From NCBI RefSeq assembly GCF_900218035.1, contig NZ_OBMR01000008.1, positions 1-64,000 of the forward strand: a stretch of 64,000 bases of DNA. The letters are read 5' to 3'. Origin of the DNA: Pseudobutyrivibrio ruminis DSM 9787. GTDB taxonomy: Bacteria; Bacillota; Clostridia; Lachnospirales; Lachnospiraceae. The position numbers and the translations under genes are program-made. This document shows, piece by piece, positions 18,911 to 28,340 of this stretch (the first letter of the stretch is position 1; the number at the start of each line of letters is the position of its first letter). A model generated the notes under the pieces. The model ran no database searches. It was not told the DNA's origin and worked only from the letters and a program-made list of their open reading frames with translations.

Positions 18911-18927
18911 GTTAAAAATTTAGATGA

Positions 18928-19011
18928 GCAAGTAGACAGCAAGCTCTGAGGTTACTCAAGCGAGACGTGTTGTCGAGTGGAGTAACTCTCAGGCTTGTAG
19001 GCGTAACTTGC
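18928..19011 (+). other. Intercistronic stem-loop between fabH and fabK
   Basis: CAAGCTCTGAGGTTACTC (18940-18957) pairs imperfectly with GAGTAACTCTCAGGCTTG (18980-18997), and an outer GCAAGT / ACTTGC (18928-18933, 19006-19011) closes it. There is no T-run, so it is not a normal terminator. It may be an mRNA processing or stability element in an otherwise packed operon. Confidence 0.5.
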
Positions 19012-19026
19012 GGATGGAAGGAATTC

Positions 19027-19962
19027 ATGAAACTTAGAGATTTAACAGGTACAAAGTATTCGATTATTCAGGGCGGCATGGCAAATATTGCTACTGGTGA
19101 GTTTGCGGCTGCAGTTTCAAATGCAGGCGGACTTGGACTTGTAGCCAGCGGCGGTATGAATGCTGAAGCCTTGAGAGAACAAATAAGAATATGCAAAAGC
19201 AAAACAGACAAGCCATTTGGTGTGAATTTGATGTTGATGAATCCAGATGTGGATAATATCGCTCAGATGCTTATCGAGGAAAAGGTCCAGTTCATTACAA
19301 CTGGAGCAGGAAATCCTGGTAAGTACATGGCTGGTTGGAAAGCAATGGGAGCAAAGGTATTTCCTGTAGTGGCTTCAGTTGCATTGGCAAAAATTATGGT
19401 AAGAGCAGGTGCAGATGCCATTATTGCGGAAGGCGGAGAGTCAGGTGGTCACGTAGGTGATATGACAACAATGACTTTGCTTCCTCAGGTAGTTGCAGCA
19501 GTGGATGTACCAGTAATTGCAGCAGGAGGAATTGCATCAGGAGAGCAGATGGCGGCAGCAATGTTGCTTGGTGCATGTGGTGTACAGATTGGCACATGTC
19601 TTCTTGTTTCAGAGGAATGCCCAATTCACGAAAACTACAAGCAGGCGCTTATAAAGGCAAAGGATAATGCAACAACTGTGACTGGAAGATCACAGGGGGC
19701 GCCAGTTCGTATTATCAAAAATGAAATGGCAAGAGAGTATTTAAAGCTTGAGGCAGAGGGCGCAGATAGAGAGCGCCTGGAGCAGATTACACTTGGTGGC
19801 CTTCGCAGAGCTGTAGTTGATGGAGATATGCTTCGTGGCTCGGTAATGGCAGGCCAGGTTTGCGGCCAACTCAAAGAAGTTCGTCCTGTAGCGGCTATCT
19901 TGGAAGAGCTCAACCGAGGCGCCGTGAACACGCTAAATAATGCGGCTTCAATTGAATTATAA
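19027..19962 (+). CDS. fabK: Enoyl-ACP reductase II (FMN-dependent)
   Basis: 311 residues from the ATG with a GGAAGGA site; an upstream in-frame ATG at 18967 falls inside the stem-loop and has no site. It is a TIM-barrel flavoprotein of the nitronate monooxygenase/FabK family: IIQGGMANIATGEFAAAVSNAGGLGLVASGG, TTGAGNPGKYM, AEGGESGGHVGDMTTM and AAGGIASGEQMAAAMLLGACGVQIGT. It reduces the enoyl-ACP double bond using NAD(P)H, replacing FabI, which is not seen in this cluster. Confidence 0.95.
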   Translation: MKLRDLTGTKYSIIQGGMANIATGEFAAAVSNAGGLGLVASGGMNAEALREQIRICKSKTDKPFGVNLMLMNPDVDNIAQMLIEEKVQFITTGAGNPGKYMAGWKAMGAKVFPVVASVALAKIMVRAGADAIIAEGGESGGHVGDMTTMTLLPQVVAAVDVPVIAAGGIASGEQMAAAMLLGACGVQIGTCLLVSEECPIHENYKQALIKAKDNATTVTGRSQGAPVRIIKNEMAREYLKLEAEGADRERLEQITLGGLRRAVVDGDMLRGSVMAGQVCGQLKEVRPVAAILEELNRGAVNTLNNAASIEL

Positions 19963-19986
19963 CAACCAGATAAGGGGTACAAGAGT

Positions 19987-20940
19987 ATGTTAGGTTTTGT
20001 TTATGCTGGCCAAGGTTCACAGCGTGTTGGGATGGGCCAGGATTTTTATGGTAAATACGATAGTTTTAGGGAGACTATAGATAACGCAACTGAGGTTGTA
20101 AGTAAAGTAACTGATATGGATGTAGCTGATGTTTCATTTAATGGGCCAATTGAGCAGCTTTCACAGACTGCTTATACTCAGCCTGCCATGGTTGCATTTG
20201 CAATTGGCGTGACAAAGCTTCTTAAGGAGGCAGGGATAGAGGCAGACTACACATGTGGTCTTAGCCTTGGTGAGTATTCTGCACTGTATGAGGCTGGTGT
20301 TGTAGATGAAGCAACAATTATGGAGCTGATTGCAAAAAGGGGCAAGTACATGACAGAGGCTTCCCAGGGATTGAATGTCAAAATGGCTGCTGTCCTAGGA
20401 TTGGATAGAGAGACTGTTTTAGAATGCTGCGAAAAAGCATGTGAAATAACAGAAGGTGAACGTGTAGTTCAGGCGGCAAACTTTAATTGCCCAGGTCAGA
20501 TTGTTATATCCGGCCATTCAAGTGCTGTTGATATGGCTAGTGCATTTCTTAAGGAAGCAGGGGCAAAGCGAATTCTTCCATTAAAGGTTAGTGGACCATT
20601 CCATACAAAGCTTATGAAGCCAGCAGGAGATAAGCTTGCTCAGGAATTTAAAGCAGTAGATTTTAAAGACGAGAAAACAAAGGTAGTTTTCAACTGTCTT
20701 GGAAGAGAAAAAAATCAGAATGAAAAGGTAGCTAATCTTCTAGAAAAGCAGGTGCAGTCATCAGTTTATCTGGAAGACTCAATTAGATATATGGCAGAAG
20801 CTGGTGTGGATACTTTTGTGGAAATCGGACCTGGAAAAGCTATCAGCAAGTTTATAACTAAGACTGTTGATAATGCAAAAGTCTATTCAATTGACACAGT
20901 TGATGATTTTGAAAACATTGTAAAGGAGCTTGGAGCATGA
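19987..20940 (+). CDS. fabD: Malonyl-CoA:ACP transacylase
   Basis: 317 residues. It has the QGSQRVGMG N-terminus, the nucleophile Ser92 in GLSLGEYSAL, and His in SGPFHTKLM; it loads malonyl groups onto ACP. The fold is alpha/beta hydrolase-like with a ferredoxin-like insert. The stop overlaps the fabG start (ATGA). Confidence 0.96.
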   Translation: MLGFVYAGQGSQRVGMGQDFYGKYDSFRETIDNATEVVSKVTDMDVADVSFNGPIEQLSQTAYTQPAMVAFAIGVTKLLKEAGIEADYTCGLSLGEYSALYEAGVVDEATIMELIAKRGKYMTEASQGLNVKMAAVLGLDRETVLECCEKACEITEGERVVQAANFNCPGQIVISGHSSAVDMASAFLKEAGAKRILPLKVSGPFHTKLMKPAGDKLAQEFKAVDFKDEKTKVVFNCLGREKNQNEKVANLLEKQVQSSVYLEDSIRYMAEAGVDTFVEIGPGKAISKFITKTVDNAKVYSIDTVDDFENIVKELGA

Positions 20941-21662
20941 GTGTAGCATTAGTTACAGGTGGAAGCAGGGGAATAGGAAGAGTAATTGCCGAAAATTTGG
21001 CAAAATCCGGTATTAATATTGCTATTTGCTATTCGGGAAATGAGAACGCAGCCCAGGAGACAATCGAATCCTGCAAAAAGCATGGCGTTCAGGCAATGTA
21101 CATCAAGGCTGACGTAAGTAATGCTGATGATGTATCAGAAATGTTTAATCAAATAAAAGAATTGATGGGCCCTGTGGAAATCCTTGTTAATAATGCTGGA
21201 ATCACAAGGGATGGCTTGCTCTTAAGAATGAGTGAGGCTGATTATGATGCAGTTCTCGACACAAACCTTAAGGGAACTTTTCTATGCACAAAAGCTGCTA
21301 TAAAGGACATGATGAAAGCCAGAAATGGCCGAATCATCAATATCACTTCTATTGTAGGTGTTCAGGGCAATGCTGGACAGGCAAACTATAGTGCAAGTAA
21401 GGCCGGTGTTATCGGATTTACGAAGTCGGTAGCAAGAGAATATGGTTCAAAGGGCGTTACCGTAAATGCGGTAGCTCCAGGATTTATTCAGACTGCTATG
21501 ACAGATCAGTTGCCAGATAATGTAAAGGAAGCTTATTTAAAGCAAATTCCTTTGGCAAGATTTGGAACACCTGAAGATGTAGCAGATGTTGTAGATTTCT
21601 TGGCATCAGATAAAGCATCTTATATTACAGGACAGGTAATAGAAGTAACTGGAGGAATGTAA
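20937..21662 (+). CDS. fabG: 3-oxoacyl-ACP reductase
   Basis: 241 residues, classical short-chain dehydrogenase: NADP-binding TGGSRGIGR at about 7-15, NNAG, catalytic Ser in NITSIVG and YSASKAG (Tyr at about 152, Lys 156), then PGFIQTAMT. It reduces beta-ketoacyl-ACP in each elongation round. Its start overlaps fabD by 4 bases and fabF follows after 3 bases. Confidence 0.97.
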   Translation: MSVALVTGGSRGIGRVIAENLAKSGINIAICYSGNENAAQETIESCKKHGVQAMYIKADVSNADDVSEMFNQIKELMGPVEILVNNAGITRDGLLLRMSEADYDAVLDTNLKGTFLCTKAAIKDMMKARNGRIINITSIVGVQGNAGQANYSASKAGVIGFTKSVAREYGSKGVTVNAVAPGFIQTAMTDQLPDNVKEAYLKQIPLARFGTPEDVADVVDFLASDKASYITGQVIEVTGGM

Positions 21663-21665
21663 AAC

Positions 21666-22898
21666 ATGAAGCGTAGAGTAGTTATTACTGGAATGGGTAC
21701 TGTAAACCCACTTGGCAATTCAGTGGAAGATACATGGAATGCGGTAAGAGAGGGAAAATGCGGTATTGGCCCTATCACACATTTTGATACATCAGAATTA
21801 AAAGTTAAGCTTGCTGGAGAGGTAAAGAATTTTGATGCAGCAGAGATTTTAGGTCCTAAGGAATCTAAGCGTATGGATGTTTACACACAGTATGCTTGTG
21901 CTGCAGCCAAGGAAGCATTTGCTGATGCTGGAATCGATGTGGAAAAAGAAAATATGGACAGGTTTGGTTGCATCGTTTCATCAGGTATTGGCGGTCTTTC
22001 AACAATAGCTACAGAGCATTCCAAGGGCGAGGAAAAAGGCTACAGCAGAATTTCACCATATTTTATTCCTATGACAATTAGCAATATGGCAGCAGGACAG
22101 ATTGCCATAATGTTTGGACTTAAGGGAATGTGTACATCAGTTGTTACTGCATGTGCCAGCTCAAATAATGCTATTGGTGATGCGTTCCACAGAATTCGTG
22201 ATGGATACGAGGATGCTATGGTTTGTGGAGGAGCAGAAGGGGTTATTATGCCACTTGCCATTGGTGGCTTCCAGTCTATGAAAGCTCTTTGTACAAGCGA
22301 AAATCCTAATCGTGCTTCTATTCCATTTGATAAGGAGCGTCATGGATTTGTTATGGGCGAAGGTGCAGGTATTCTTGTGCTTGAGGAATTAGAACACGCG
22401 CAGGCACGTGGAGCAAAAATATATGCTGAGGTAATCGGCTACGGTTCAAACTGCGATGCTTATCATATCACTGCACCAAATCCAGAAGGAGAGGGTGGTG
22501 CAAAATGTATGGCTCTTGCAGTTGCAGATGCAGGTATTGAAATGACAGATGTAGACTACATCAATGCTCACGGAACAAGCACAAGCCTAAATGATGCAGG
22601 GGAAACTCTTGCAATTAAAAAGGCTTTCGGAGACCACGCATACAAGCTAATGGTAAGCTCTACAAAGTCTATGACAGGACATTTGCTTGGTGCAGCAGGT
22701 GCAGTAGAAGGAATCATTACAGCCCTTTCTTTAAAGGATGGTTTTGTTCCAGCTACTATTAATTATCTTGAAAAGGATGAGGCTTGTGATTTGGATTACG
22801 TGCCAAATATCGGTAGAAAAGCAGATATAAATGTGGCATTATCAAATGCTCTTGGCTTTGGTGGCCACAATGCATCAATTGTGTTTAGGAGGTTTTAA
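21666..22898 (+). CDS. fabF: Beta-ketoacyl-ACP synthase II
   Basis: 410 residues, with the catalytic Cys in TACASS at about 163, and His in [11 protein letters not shown] and [12 protein letters not shown]. It elongates acyl-ACP with malonyl-ACP. This is the usual FabF of a type II system. The stop codon shares a base with the fabZ start (TAATG). Confidence 0.97.
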   Translation: MKRRVVITGMGTVNPLGNSVEDTWNAVREGKCGIGPITHFDTSELKVKLAGEVKNFDAAEILGPKESKRMDVYTQYACAAAKEAFADAGIDVEKENMDRFGCIVSSGIGGLSTIATEHSKGEEKGYSRISPYFIPMTISNMAAGQIAIMFGLKGMCTSVVTACASSNNAIGDAFHRIRDGYEDAMVCGGAEGVIMPLAIGGFQSMKALCTSENPNRASIPFDKERHGFVMGEGAGILVLEELEHAQARGAKIYAEVIGYGSNCDAYHITAPNPEGEGGAKCMALAVADAGIEMTDVDYINAHGTSTSLNDAGETLAIKKAFGDHAYKLMVSSTKSMTGHLLGAAGAVEGIITALSLKDGFVPATINYLEKDEACDLDYVPNIGRKADINVALSNALGFGGHNASIVFRRF

Positions 22899-23326
22899 TG
22901 GAACTAAGTTGTTCAGAAATCCAGGAAATATTACCACATAGATATCCATTTTTGATGGTGGACAAAATCACAGAATGCGAACCCGGGGTATATGCCAAGG
23001 GAATCAAATGCGTATCTGCAAATGAGATGCATTTCATGGGGCATTTCCCAGGACATCCAGTTATGCCAGGAGTTCTTATAATAGAAGCATTGGCTCAGGT
23101 GGGCGCAGTGGCACTTTTAACAGAAGAGAAAAACAAAGGAAAGCTTGCTTTCTTTGGAGGAATTAAAAATGCCAGGTTTAAGCAACAGGTTGAACCAGGT
23201 GATGTTTTACAATTGGAATGTAAGCTAACATCAAGAAAAGGCCCTGTTGGATTTGGGGAAGCAGTTGCTTATGTGAATGAAAAAATTGCCGCTAAAGCAG
23301 AAATTTCCTTTGCTTTAGGCGATTAA
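22898..23326 (+). CDS. fabZ: 3-hydroxyacyl-ACP dehydratase
   Basis: 142 residues, hot-dog fold. It carries [14 protein letters not shown] and the active-site stretch [20 protein letters not shown] (His49, Glu64 region). It removes water from 3-hydroxyacyl-ACP before FabK reduction. It is the last enzyme gene of the operon, 53 bases before the MarR gene. FabZ alone would give saturated chains unless another isomerase exists elsewhere. Confidence 0.96.
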   Translation: MELSCSEIQEILPHRYPFLMVDKITECEPGVYAKGIKCVSANEMHFMGHFPGHPVMPGVLIIEALAQVGAVALLTEEKNKGKLAFFGGIKNARFKQQVEPGDVLQLECKLTSRKGPVGFGEAVAYVNEKIAAKAEISFALGD

Positions 23327-23356
23327 ATTGAGTATGATATTTCTAGAAGTTTTAGA
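23310..23356 (+). promoter_or_regulatory. Internal promoter and operator of the MarR/FabT-like gene
   Basis: -35 TTGCTT (23310-23315), 17-base spacer, -10 TATGAT (23333-23338). Just downstream is a near-perfect palindrome TCTAGAAGTTTTAGA (23342-23356), similar to the palindromes in the acpP promoter. Its location over the likely transcription start suits autorepression. Confidence 0.5.
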
Positions 23357-23379
23357 TTAAAGAAAGATAGGAGCTAGAA

Positions 23380-23844
23380 ATGTTAGAAGAAGCACTTACA
23401 GAGGTTTACACCAAGTTTAAAGTTCACTTTTACCAGGAGATGTTCAAGAAGCTTCGTGCAAGAGAAACATCACTTACAATCGTTGAGCTTTTTTGCGTAG
23501 AGATTATCTATGTACTTAGAAATCCAACTGTAAAAGAGTTCGCAGAATTTATTGGTATTTCTTCACCAAATGCTGCATATAAGATTGCTTGCTTAATTGA
23601 TAAGGGGTACATTGAAAAGGTTCAGTCTGAAAAGGATAGAAGAGAATTCCATCTTCATGTTACAGACAAATACCTTGAATATTTAAATCTCTCGGAGGGC
23701 TATGTTAAGACAGTAGCTGAAAGAGCAGAAGAGCGTTTCACAGAGGAGCGTATTGAAACATTAAATGATATCCTTAACGATATGTCAGATTTCCTTATGA
23801 AGGAAGTAGATATTCCAAAGTATCGTAGAAGCGAAGAAGAATAA
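23380..23844 (+). CDS. MarR-family regulator, FabT-like
   Basis: 154 residues with a winged helix (about 25-105): VKEFAEFIGISSPNAAYKIACLIDKGYIEKVQSEKDRREFHLHVTDK is the recognition helix plus wing. FabT in streptococci and lactobacilli is a MarR protein that represses the fab operon with long-chain acyl-ACP as corepressor. Location at the end of the fab operon and shared palindromes suggest the same job here, but the ligand is not shown. It has an ATAGGAG site and a strong terminator after it. Confidence 0.87.
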   Translation: MLEEALTEVYTKFKVHFYQEMFKKLRARETSLTIVELFCVEIIYVLRNPTVKEFAEFIGISSPNAAYKIACLIDKGYIEKVQSEKDRREFHLHVTDKYLEYLNLSEGYVKTVAERAEERFTEERIETLNDILNDMSDFLMKEVDIPKYRRSEEE

Positions 23845-23857
23845 TAATAAATAACAG

Positions 23858-23886
23858 GTCCTTGGCGAAAGCCAAGGACTTTTTTT
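23858..23886 (+). terminator. Rho-independent terminator of the fab operon
   Basis: Perfect 9-bp stem GTCCTTGGC / GCCAAGGAC with a GAAA tetraloop and T7. Confidence 0.95.
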
Positions 23887-24222
23887 ATGCAAAAAAATGT
23901 GCACAGTTGCTTGGCTTTCATTTTGTATGATATGTAGAATCGTTTGATTGAGTTTGATTGCGAATTATCAAAAGTAATCATTTTTTAATTAATAAAGGGT
24001 GCATAAATATGTATTTTTGTGATTAGGTTACTGATTATTTTGCTGAAAAGCCCGTAAGTATGGGCTTTTGACGTATTTTACGAAAATGAATATTTCAATT
24101 TAAGTAAGTTTCACAAAATTGAAAAAGTGGTCCCTAAATCTATTGACCTTATTATGAAACAGCGTTAATGTGTTAACAGTGTTAAGTGATTAACACTTGA
24201 AAGCAATTGCGAGGTAATGTTA
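23887..24222. other. Intergenic region with ROK operator candidate
   Basis: No gene seen. A second small hairpin AAAGCCC / GGGCTTT lies at 24047-24068. Near the ROK gene there is a possible -35 TTGACC (24144-24149) and a cluster of TTAA repeats. GTGTTAA (24171-24177) and TTAACAC (24191-24197) form an inverted repeat with a further GTTAA inside. This is a likely operator of the sugar repressor. Confidence 0.45.
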
Positions 24223-25440
24223 ATGAAAAAAGTCAAAGAAGTTGCAGGCAATAATACAAGCGATTTAACAGAAATGAATCGTTCGGCTATTGTACGAATC
24301 CTTCAGCAACGAGAGGTTTGTACCAGAGCAGAGATTGCTAAGATGATGGGCCTGACTCAGGCATCCATTACAAAGCTTGTTGCCTACCTGATAGATATGG
24401 GTATTGTATCAGAGGTTGGCATTGTGAAGGGAAATGGAAATCGACGCTCCATTGGCCTTCGCCTAAATGCCGAAAAGAATCTGGTAATCGGAGTAAAGTT
24501 TTCAAGACATGTATTTGCCATCGGAGTTTTTGATATCTCTGGAAAGCTTTACACACAAAGCGAGACAGAGTTTAGTCTGGATGAAAATACAGGCAAGGTT
24601 CTGACAGCTATGAAAGACCAGATAAGAAAGCTTCTTGATGAATATGAAAATGTAGTTGCTATTGGTCTTGCACTTCCAGGTCCTTATCTTAGAAAAGAAG
24701 GACGAATTGCAATGGTCACACGAATGCCAAGCTGGCACAATATCAACTTCATTGATGAGTTCAAAAATGAGTTTGATAAGCCAGTATTCATAGAGCAGGA
24801 TGCCAATGCGGGAGCGTTAGCAGAGTGGTGGTTCGGTGATCATGGAAGACCACTTAGCTCACTTACTTATTTCTTGGTTGGTGAAGGTGTTGGATCAGGA
24901 GTAGTTGATCATGACAGCCTTTTGCTTGGATATCAGGGAATTGCCAGTGAGGTTGGTCATATAAGCATCGATTATAACGGAAGCACTTGTGAGTGTGGAA
25001 ATAAAGGATGTTTGGAACTTTATTGTTCCACAATGGCACTTTTGAAAAAAGCTGAAAAGGAATTGCCTGAGCTGTTTAAAGAAAAATATGAAAACAGATC
25101 AGAGGCTGTTTCAAGAATAGTTGATGCAGCACGAAAGGGCAATGAAAAAGCTATTAGGGTTTTACAGGAAATTGCAACATACATTGGATACGGATGCGTA
25201 ACACTGATAAATGCATACGATCCAGAAATTATAGTTATTGGTGATAGCGTATCGCAAGGGGACGAATTTCTTTTACCAACAATCAAAAAGATTGTGGAAG
25301 AAAGAACTATTCCAGAAGTTAGTAGCAAGGTAAGAATAGAGATTTCTAGATTGAAAGTGGATCCTACTCTTTATGGTGCAGCAGCAATTGCTACAGACAG
25401 AGTTTTAAGAAAACCAAGCGAGTATTTGGCTTCAAATTAG
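24223..25440 (+). CDS. ROK-family sugar-responsive transcriptional repressor
   Basis: 405 residues. A winged HTH at about 15-75 (RAEIAKMMGLTQASITKLVAYLIDMGIVSE) is followed by a ROK ASKHA domain with the zinc motif CECGNKGCLELYC at about 255. An ATG two codons earlier (24217) is only 2 bases from the GAGG site, so the ATG at 24223 (8-base spacing) is preferred. XylR/NagC-type members repress sugar operons until a sugar binds. It lies 27 bases ahead of the ABC transporter genes, probably in the same operon. Confidence 0.92.
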   Translation: MKKVKEVAGNNTSDLTEMNRSAIVRILQQREVCTRAEIAKMMGLTQASITKLVAYLIDMGIVSEVGIVKGNGNRRSIGLRLNAEKNLVIGVKFSRHVFAIGVFDISGKLYTQSETEFSLDENTGKVLTAMKDQIRKLLDEYENVVAIGLALPGPYLRKEGRIAMVTRMPSWHNINFIDEFKNEFDKPVFIEQDANAGALAEWWFGDHGRPLSSLTYFLVGEGVGSGVVDHDSLLLGYQGIASEVGHISIDYNGSTCECGNKGCLELYCSTMALLKKAEKELPELFKEKYENRSEAVSRIVDAARKGNEKAIRVLQEIATYIGYGCVTLINAYDPEIIVIGDSVSQGDEFLLPTIKKIVEERTIPEVSSKVRIEISRLKVDPTLYGAAAIATDRVLRKPSEYLASN

Positions 25441-25467
25441 GCATCAAAATAGGGAGGTATTTGATAT

Positions 25468-27003
25468 ATGGAAAACAATTCTTTTATCCTGCAAATGCAA
25501 GGGATTACAAAAGAATTTCCAGGTGTAAAAGCACTTGATGATGTAAACCTCTCAGTGAAAGAAGGCACAATTCATGCAATCTGCGGTGAGAATGGTGCTG
25601 GAAAATCTACACTGATGAAGGTTTTATCGGGGGTTTATCCTTATGGCACATATGATGGCGACATCGTTTATATGGGCCAGGTGATGAAATTCAAAAACAT
25701 CAAGGAATCAGAAAGCGCTGGAATAGCAATTATTCACCAGGAGCTGACAATGATTCCAGAGTTGTCCATTACAGAAAACATCTTTATGGGAAATGAAATC
25801 ATAAAGAAGGGAATGATTGATTGGGCAGAAGAAAAAAGAAGAACCTACGAAATTCTCAAAAAAGTAGGACTTTCAATTAACCCAGATGTATTGATTAAGC
25901 ACTTAGGTGTAGGTCAGCAGCAGCTGGTAGAAATTGCAAAAGCACTTTCAAAGAATGTAAAGCTTCTAATTTTGGATGAGCCAACATCAGCATTGAATGA
26001 GGCTGATTCAGAAAACTTACTTAACCTTATGATTGACCTTAAGAATAAGGGCATCACATGTATCATGATTTCTCACAAGTTGAACGAAATCGCTGCGGTA
26101 TCAGATGCTGTTACAGTTATTCGAGATGGTCACACCGTAGAAAGCTACGACGTTGAAGCAGGTAAGGTTGATGAAGATAAAATCATCAAAGCCATGGTTG
26201 GTCGTTCGATTGAGAATAGATATCCAGAGCACGAACCAAATATTGGAGAAGTTATCTTCGAAGTAAAGAATTGGTGTGTTGAGGATCCAGATGTTGAAGG
26301 CAGAATGGTTTGCAAGAATGCAAGCTTCAATGTAAGAGCCGGTGAAATCGTTGGATTCGCAGGACTTATGGGTGCAGGTAGAACAGAGCTGATGCGCTCA
26401 CTATTCGGTAGAAATTATGGAATTTACAGAGGCGGTTCAATCAAAATCAAAGGTCGTGAGGTGAAGCTCACATCCGTTGAATCAGCAATAAAGAATGGGC
26501 TTGCTTATGTTCCAGAGGATAGAAAAAACTTAGGTTTAAATCTTTTGGATTCAATCAGAAAGACAGTTGTTGCAGCTGATTTGGACAAAATCACAAAGCA
26601 TGGTCTTCTTGATATAAATGATGAAAAGAAAGCAGCAGAAGAGTATCGTAATTCTCTTAAAATCAAGACATCAAATGTAGATGCTGGAGTAACAACACTT
26701 TCAGGTGGTAATCAGCAGAAGGTTGTTTTATCAAAGTGGATGTTTACAGAACCAGATATTTTGATTCTTGATGAACCTACAAGAGGTATTGATGTAGGTG
26801 CTAAATATGAAATTTACAAATTGATTCATCAGCTTGCAGATGATGGTAAGGCAGTAATCCTGGTGTCATCTGAATTGCCAGAGCTTCTTGGAATGGCAGA
26901 TAGAATTTACACAATCTTTGAGGGAACTATCACAGGCGAACTTGAGAGCAGTGAAGCTAACCAGGAAGGCTTAATGAAGAGGATGACAATTACTTCAAAC
27001 TAG
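25468..27003 (+). CDS. Monosaccharide ABC transporter, ATP-binding protein
   Basis: 511 residues with two ATPase halves, as in MglA, XylG and GguA. The first half has Walker A GENGAGKST (about 40-48) and LSKNVKLLILDEPTSAL. The second has a degenerate Walker A (GLMGAGRTE) and an intact TLSGGNQQKVVLSKWM signature with DEPTRGIDVG. It powers sugar uptake with the permease and binding protein encoded next. Together with the long permease and the ChvE-like binding protein, it fits the multiple-monosaccharide group (mmsA/gguA). Confidence 0.95.
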   Translation: MENNSFILQMQGITKEFPGVKALDDVNLSVKEGTIHAICGENGAGKSTLMKVLSGVYPYGTYDGDIVYMGQVMKFKNIKESESAGIAIIHQELTMIPELSITENIFMGNEIIKKGMIDWAEEKRRTYEILKKVGLSINPDVLIKHLGVGQQQLVEIAKALSKNVKLLILDEPTSALNEADSENLLNLMIDLKNKGITCIMISHKLNEIAAVSDAVTVIRDGHTVESYDVEAGKVDEDKIIKAMVGRSIENRYPEHEPNIGEVIFEVKNWCVEDPDVEGRMVCKNASFNVRAGEIVGFAGLMGAGRTELMRSLFGRNYGIYRGGSIKIKGREVKLTSVESAIKNGLAYVPEDRKNLGLNLLDSIRKTVVAADLDKITKHGLLDINDEKKAAEEYRNSLKIKTSNVDAGVTTLSGGNQQKVVLSKWMFTEPDILILDEPTRGIDVGAKYEIYKLIHQLADDGKAVILVSSELPELLGMADRIYTIFEGTITGELESSEANQEGLMKRMTITSN

Positions 27004-27035
27004 TATATGGGAATTATGAAAGGATGGAATAAATT

Positions 27036-28256
27036 ATGAAATACTTAAAACAGGTATTAGGCCAGGATTTGCGCCAATACACAATGGTTGTTGCGTTAGC
27101 TGCTTTGATTATTATTTTCAACATTATTTCTGGTGGAAGAATGCTTACTTCTTCAAACTTCCAGAACTTGATTTCAGGTAATGCATACGTACTTATTTTA
27201 GCTCTCGGTATGTTGATGGTTATCGTTATCGGTCAGATTGATTTGTCAGTCGGTTCCGTAGCTGGTTTCGCAGGAATGGTTATGGCACTTGTTGCTAAGA
27301 ACTATAACGTTCCTTGGTGGGTAGCAGTTCTTATCGCAATTGCGATAGGTATCTTAGCTGGTGCATGGCACGGTTTCTTCCTTGCACAGCTTGGTATTCC
27401 AGGATTCATCACAACTCTTGGTGGTATGATGATTTTCCGTGGTGGTGTTATTTGGATTTCTCATTCAATTTCAGTTCCTGCTCCAGAGCAGTTAAAGTGG
27501 TTCGGTGCTGGATACTTACCTGAATGGGGACCTGCATTTACAGGCATGAACAACTCAACACTTTTACTTGGAATTATTGGAATTGTTTGCTACGTAGTAG
27601 CTCAGCTTAGAAAGTATAAGCACTCAGGTGATGGCAATGGCACAAAGGATCCACTTTGGGCTGTAATCGTAAGAATCGCTCTTATGACATTACTCATTGG
27701 TTACTTTACATGGTTATTTGGTTCAGGACGTGTTGGTACATCATTCCCTGTTCCAGGACTTATCTTATTATTACTTACAATCGTTTATCACATCATTACA
27801 CAGCGTACAAAGTTTGGTCGTCACGTATATGCGGTAGGTGGTAACAAGGCAGCAGCTGCCCTTTCAGGTGTAAATGTTAAAAAGACATATTTCCTTACAA
27901 TGGTAAACATGTCACTTTTAGCATCAATCGCAGGTATTCTTTTTGTAGGTCGTTCAACAGCAGCTGGTCCTGCTGATGGAACATCATGGGAAATGGATGC
28001 AATCGCATCAGTATTCATCGGTGGTGCTGCAGTATCAGGTGGTGTTGGTACAATTCTTGCAACAATCGTCGGTGGTCTTGTAATGGCAGTTCTTAACAAC
28101 GGTCTTATGCTTATGGGTGTTGGTGCCGACAAGACACAGGTTATCAAGGGCTTCGTTCTTTTAGCTGCTGTAGCATTTGATGTTTACAACAAGAAGAGCG
28201 GCAAGAGCTCAATCATTGGCAGAGTATTTGGGGGAAATAAAAAAGCTGCCAACTAA
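27036..28256 (+). CDS. Monosaccharide ABC transporter, permease
   Basis: 406 residues with about ten transmembrane helices. It has the family motif IDLSVGSVAGFAGM and, near the end, IASVFIGGAAVSGGVGTI. It is longer than RbsC (about 320) because of an extra central segment (about 195-245), as in GguB/XylH. It forms the membrane channel with the upstream ATPase. The start has AAAGGATGG upstream. Confidence 0.95.
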   Translation: MKYLKQVLGQDLRQYTMVVALAALIIIFNIISGGRMLTSSNFQNLISGNAYVLILALGMLMVIVIGQIDLSVGSVAGFAGMVMALVAKNYNVPWWVAVLIAIAIGILAGAWHGFFLAQLGIPGFITTLGGMMIFRGGVIWISHSISVPAPEQLKWFGAGYLPEWGPAFTGMNNSTLLLGIIGIVCYVVAQLRKYKHSGDGNGTKDPLWAVIVRIALMTLLIGYFTWLFGSGRVGTSFPVPGLILLLLTIVYHIITQRTKFGRHVYAVGGNKAAAALSGVNVKKTYFLTMVNMSLLASIAGILFVGRSTAAGPADGTSWEMDAIASVFIGGAAVSGGVGTILATIVGGLVMAVLNNGLMLMGVGADKTQVIKGFVLLAAVAFDVYNKKSGKSSIIGRVFGGNKKAAN

Positions 28257-28261
28257 TTTAA

Positions 28262-28300
28262 GAAGGCTTGCCTGCAGTAATAAACTGCTGGGCCTTACAT
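28262..28300 (+). other. Intercistronic hairpin before the binding-protein gene
   Basis: AAGGC and GCCTT arms with an inner CAGTAATAAACTG stem. There is no T-run, so it probably stabilises or separates the binding-protein message, which is usually needed in excess over the membrane subunits. Confidence 0.4.
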
Positions 28301-28340
28301 ATTAAGTGCACAATATGTGATTATTTAAGGAGGATGGAAA

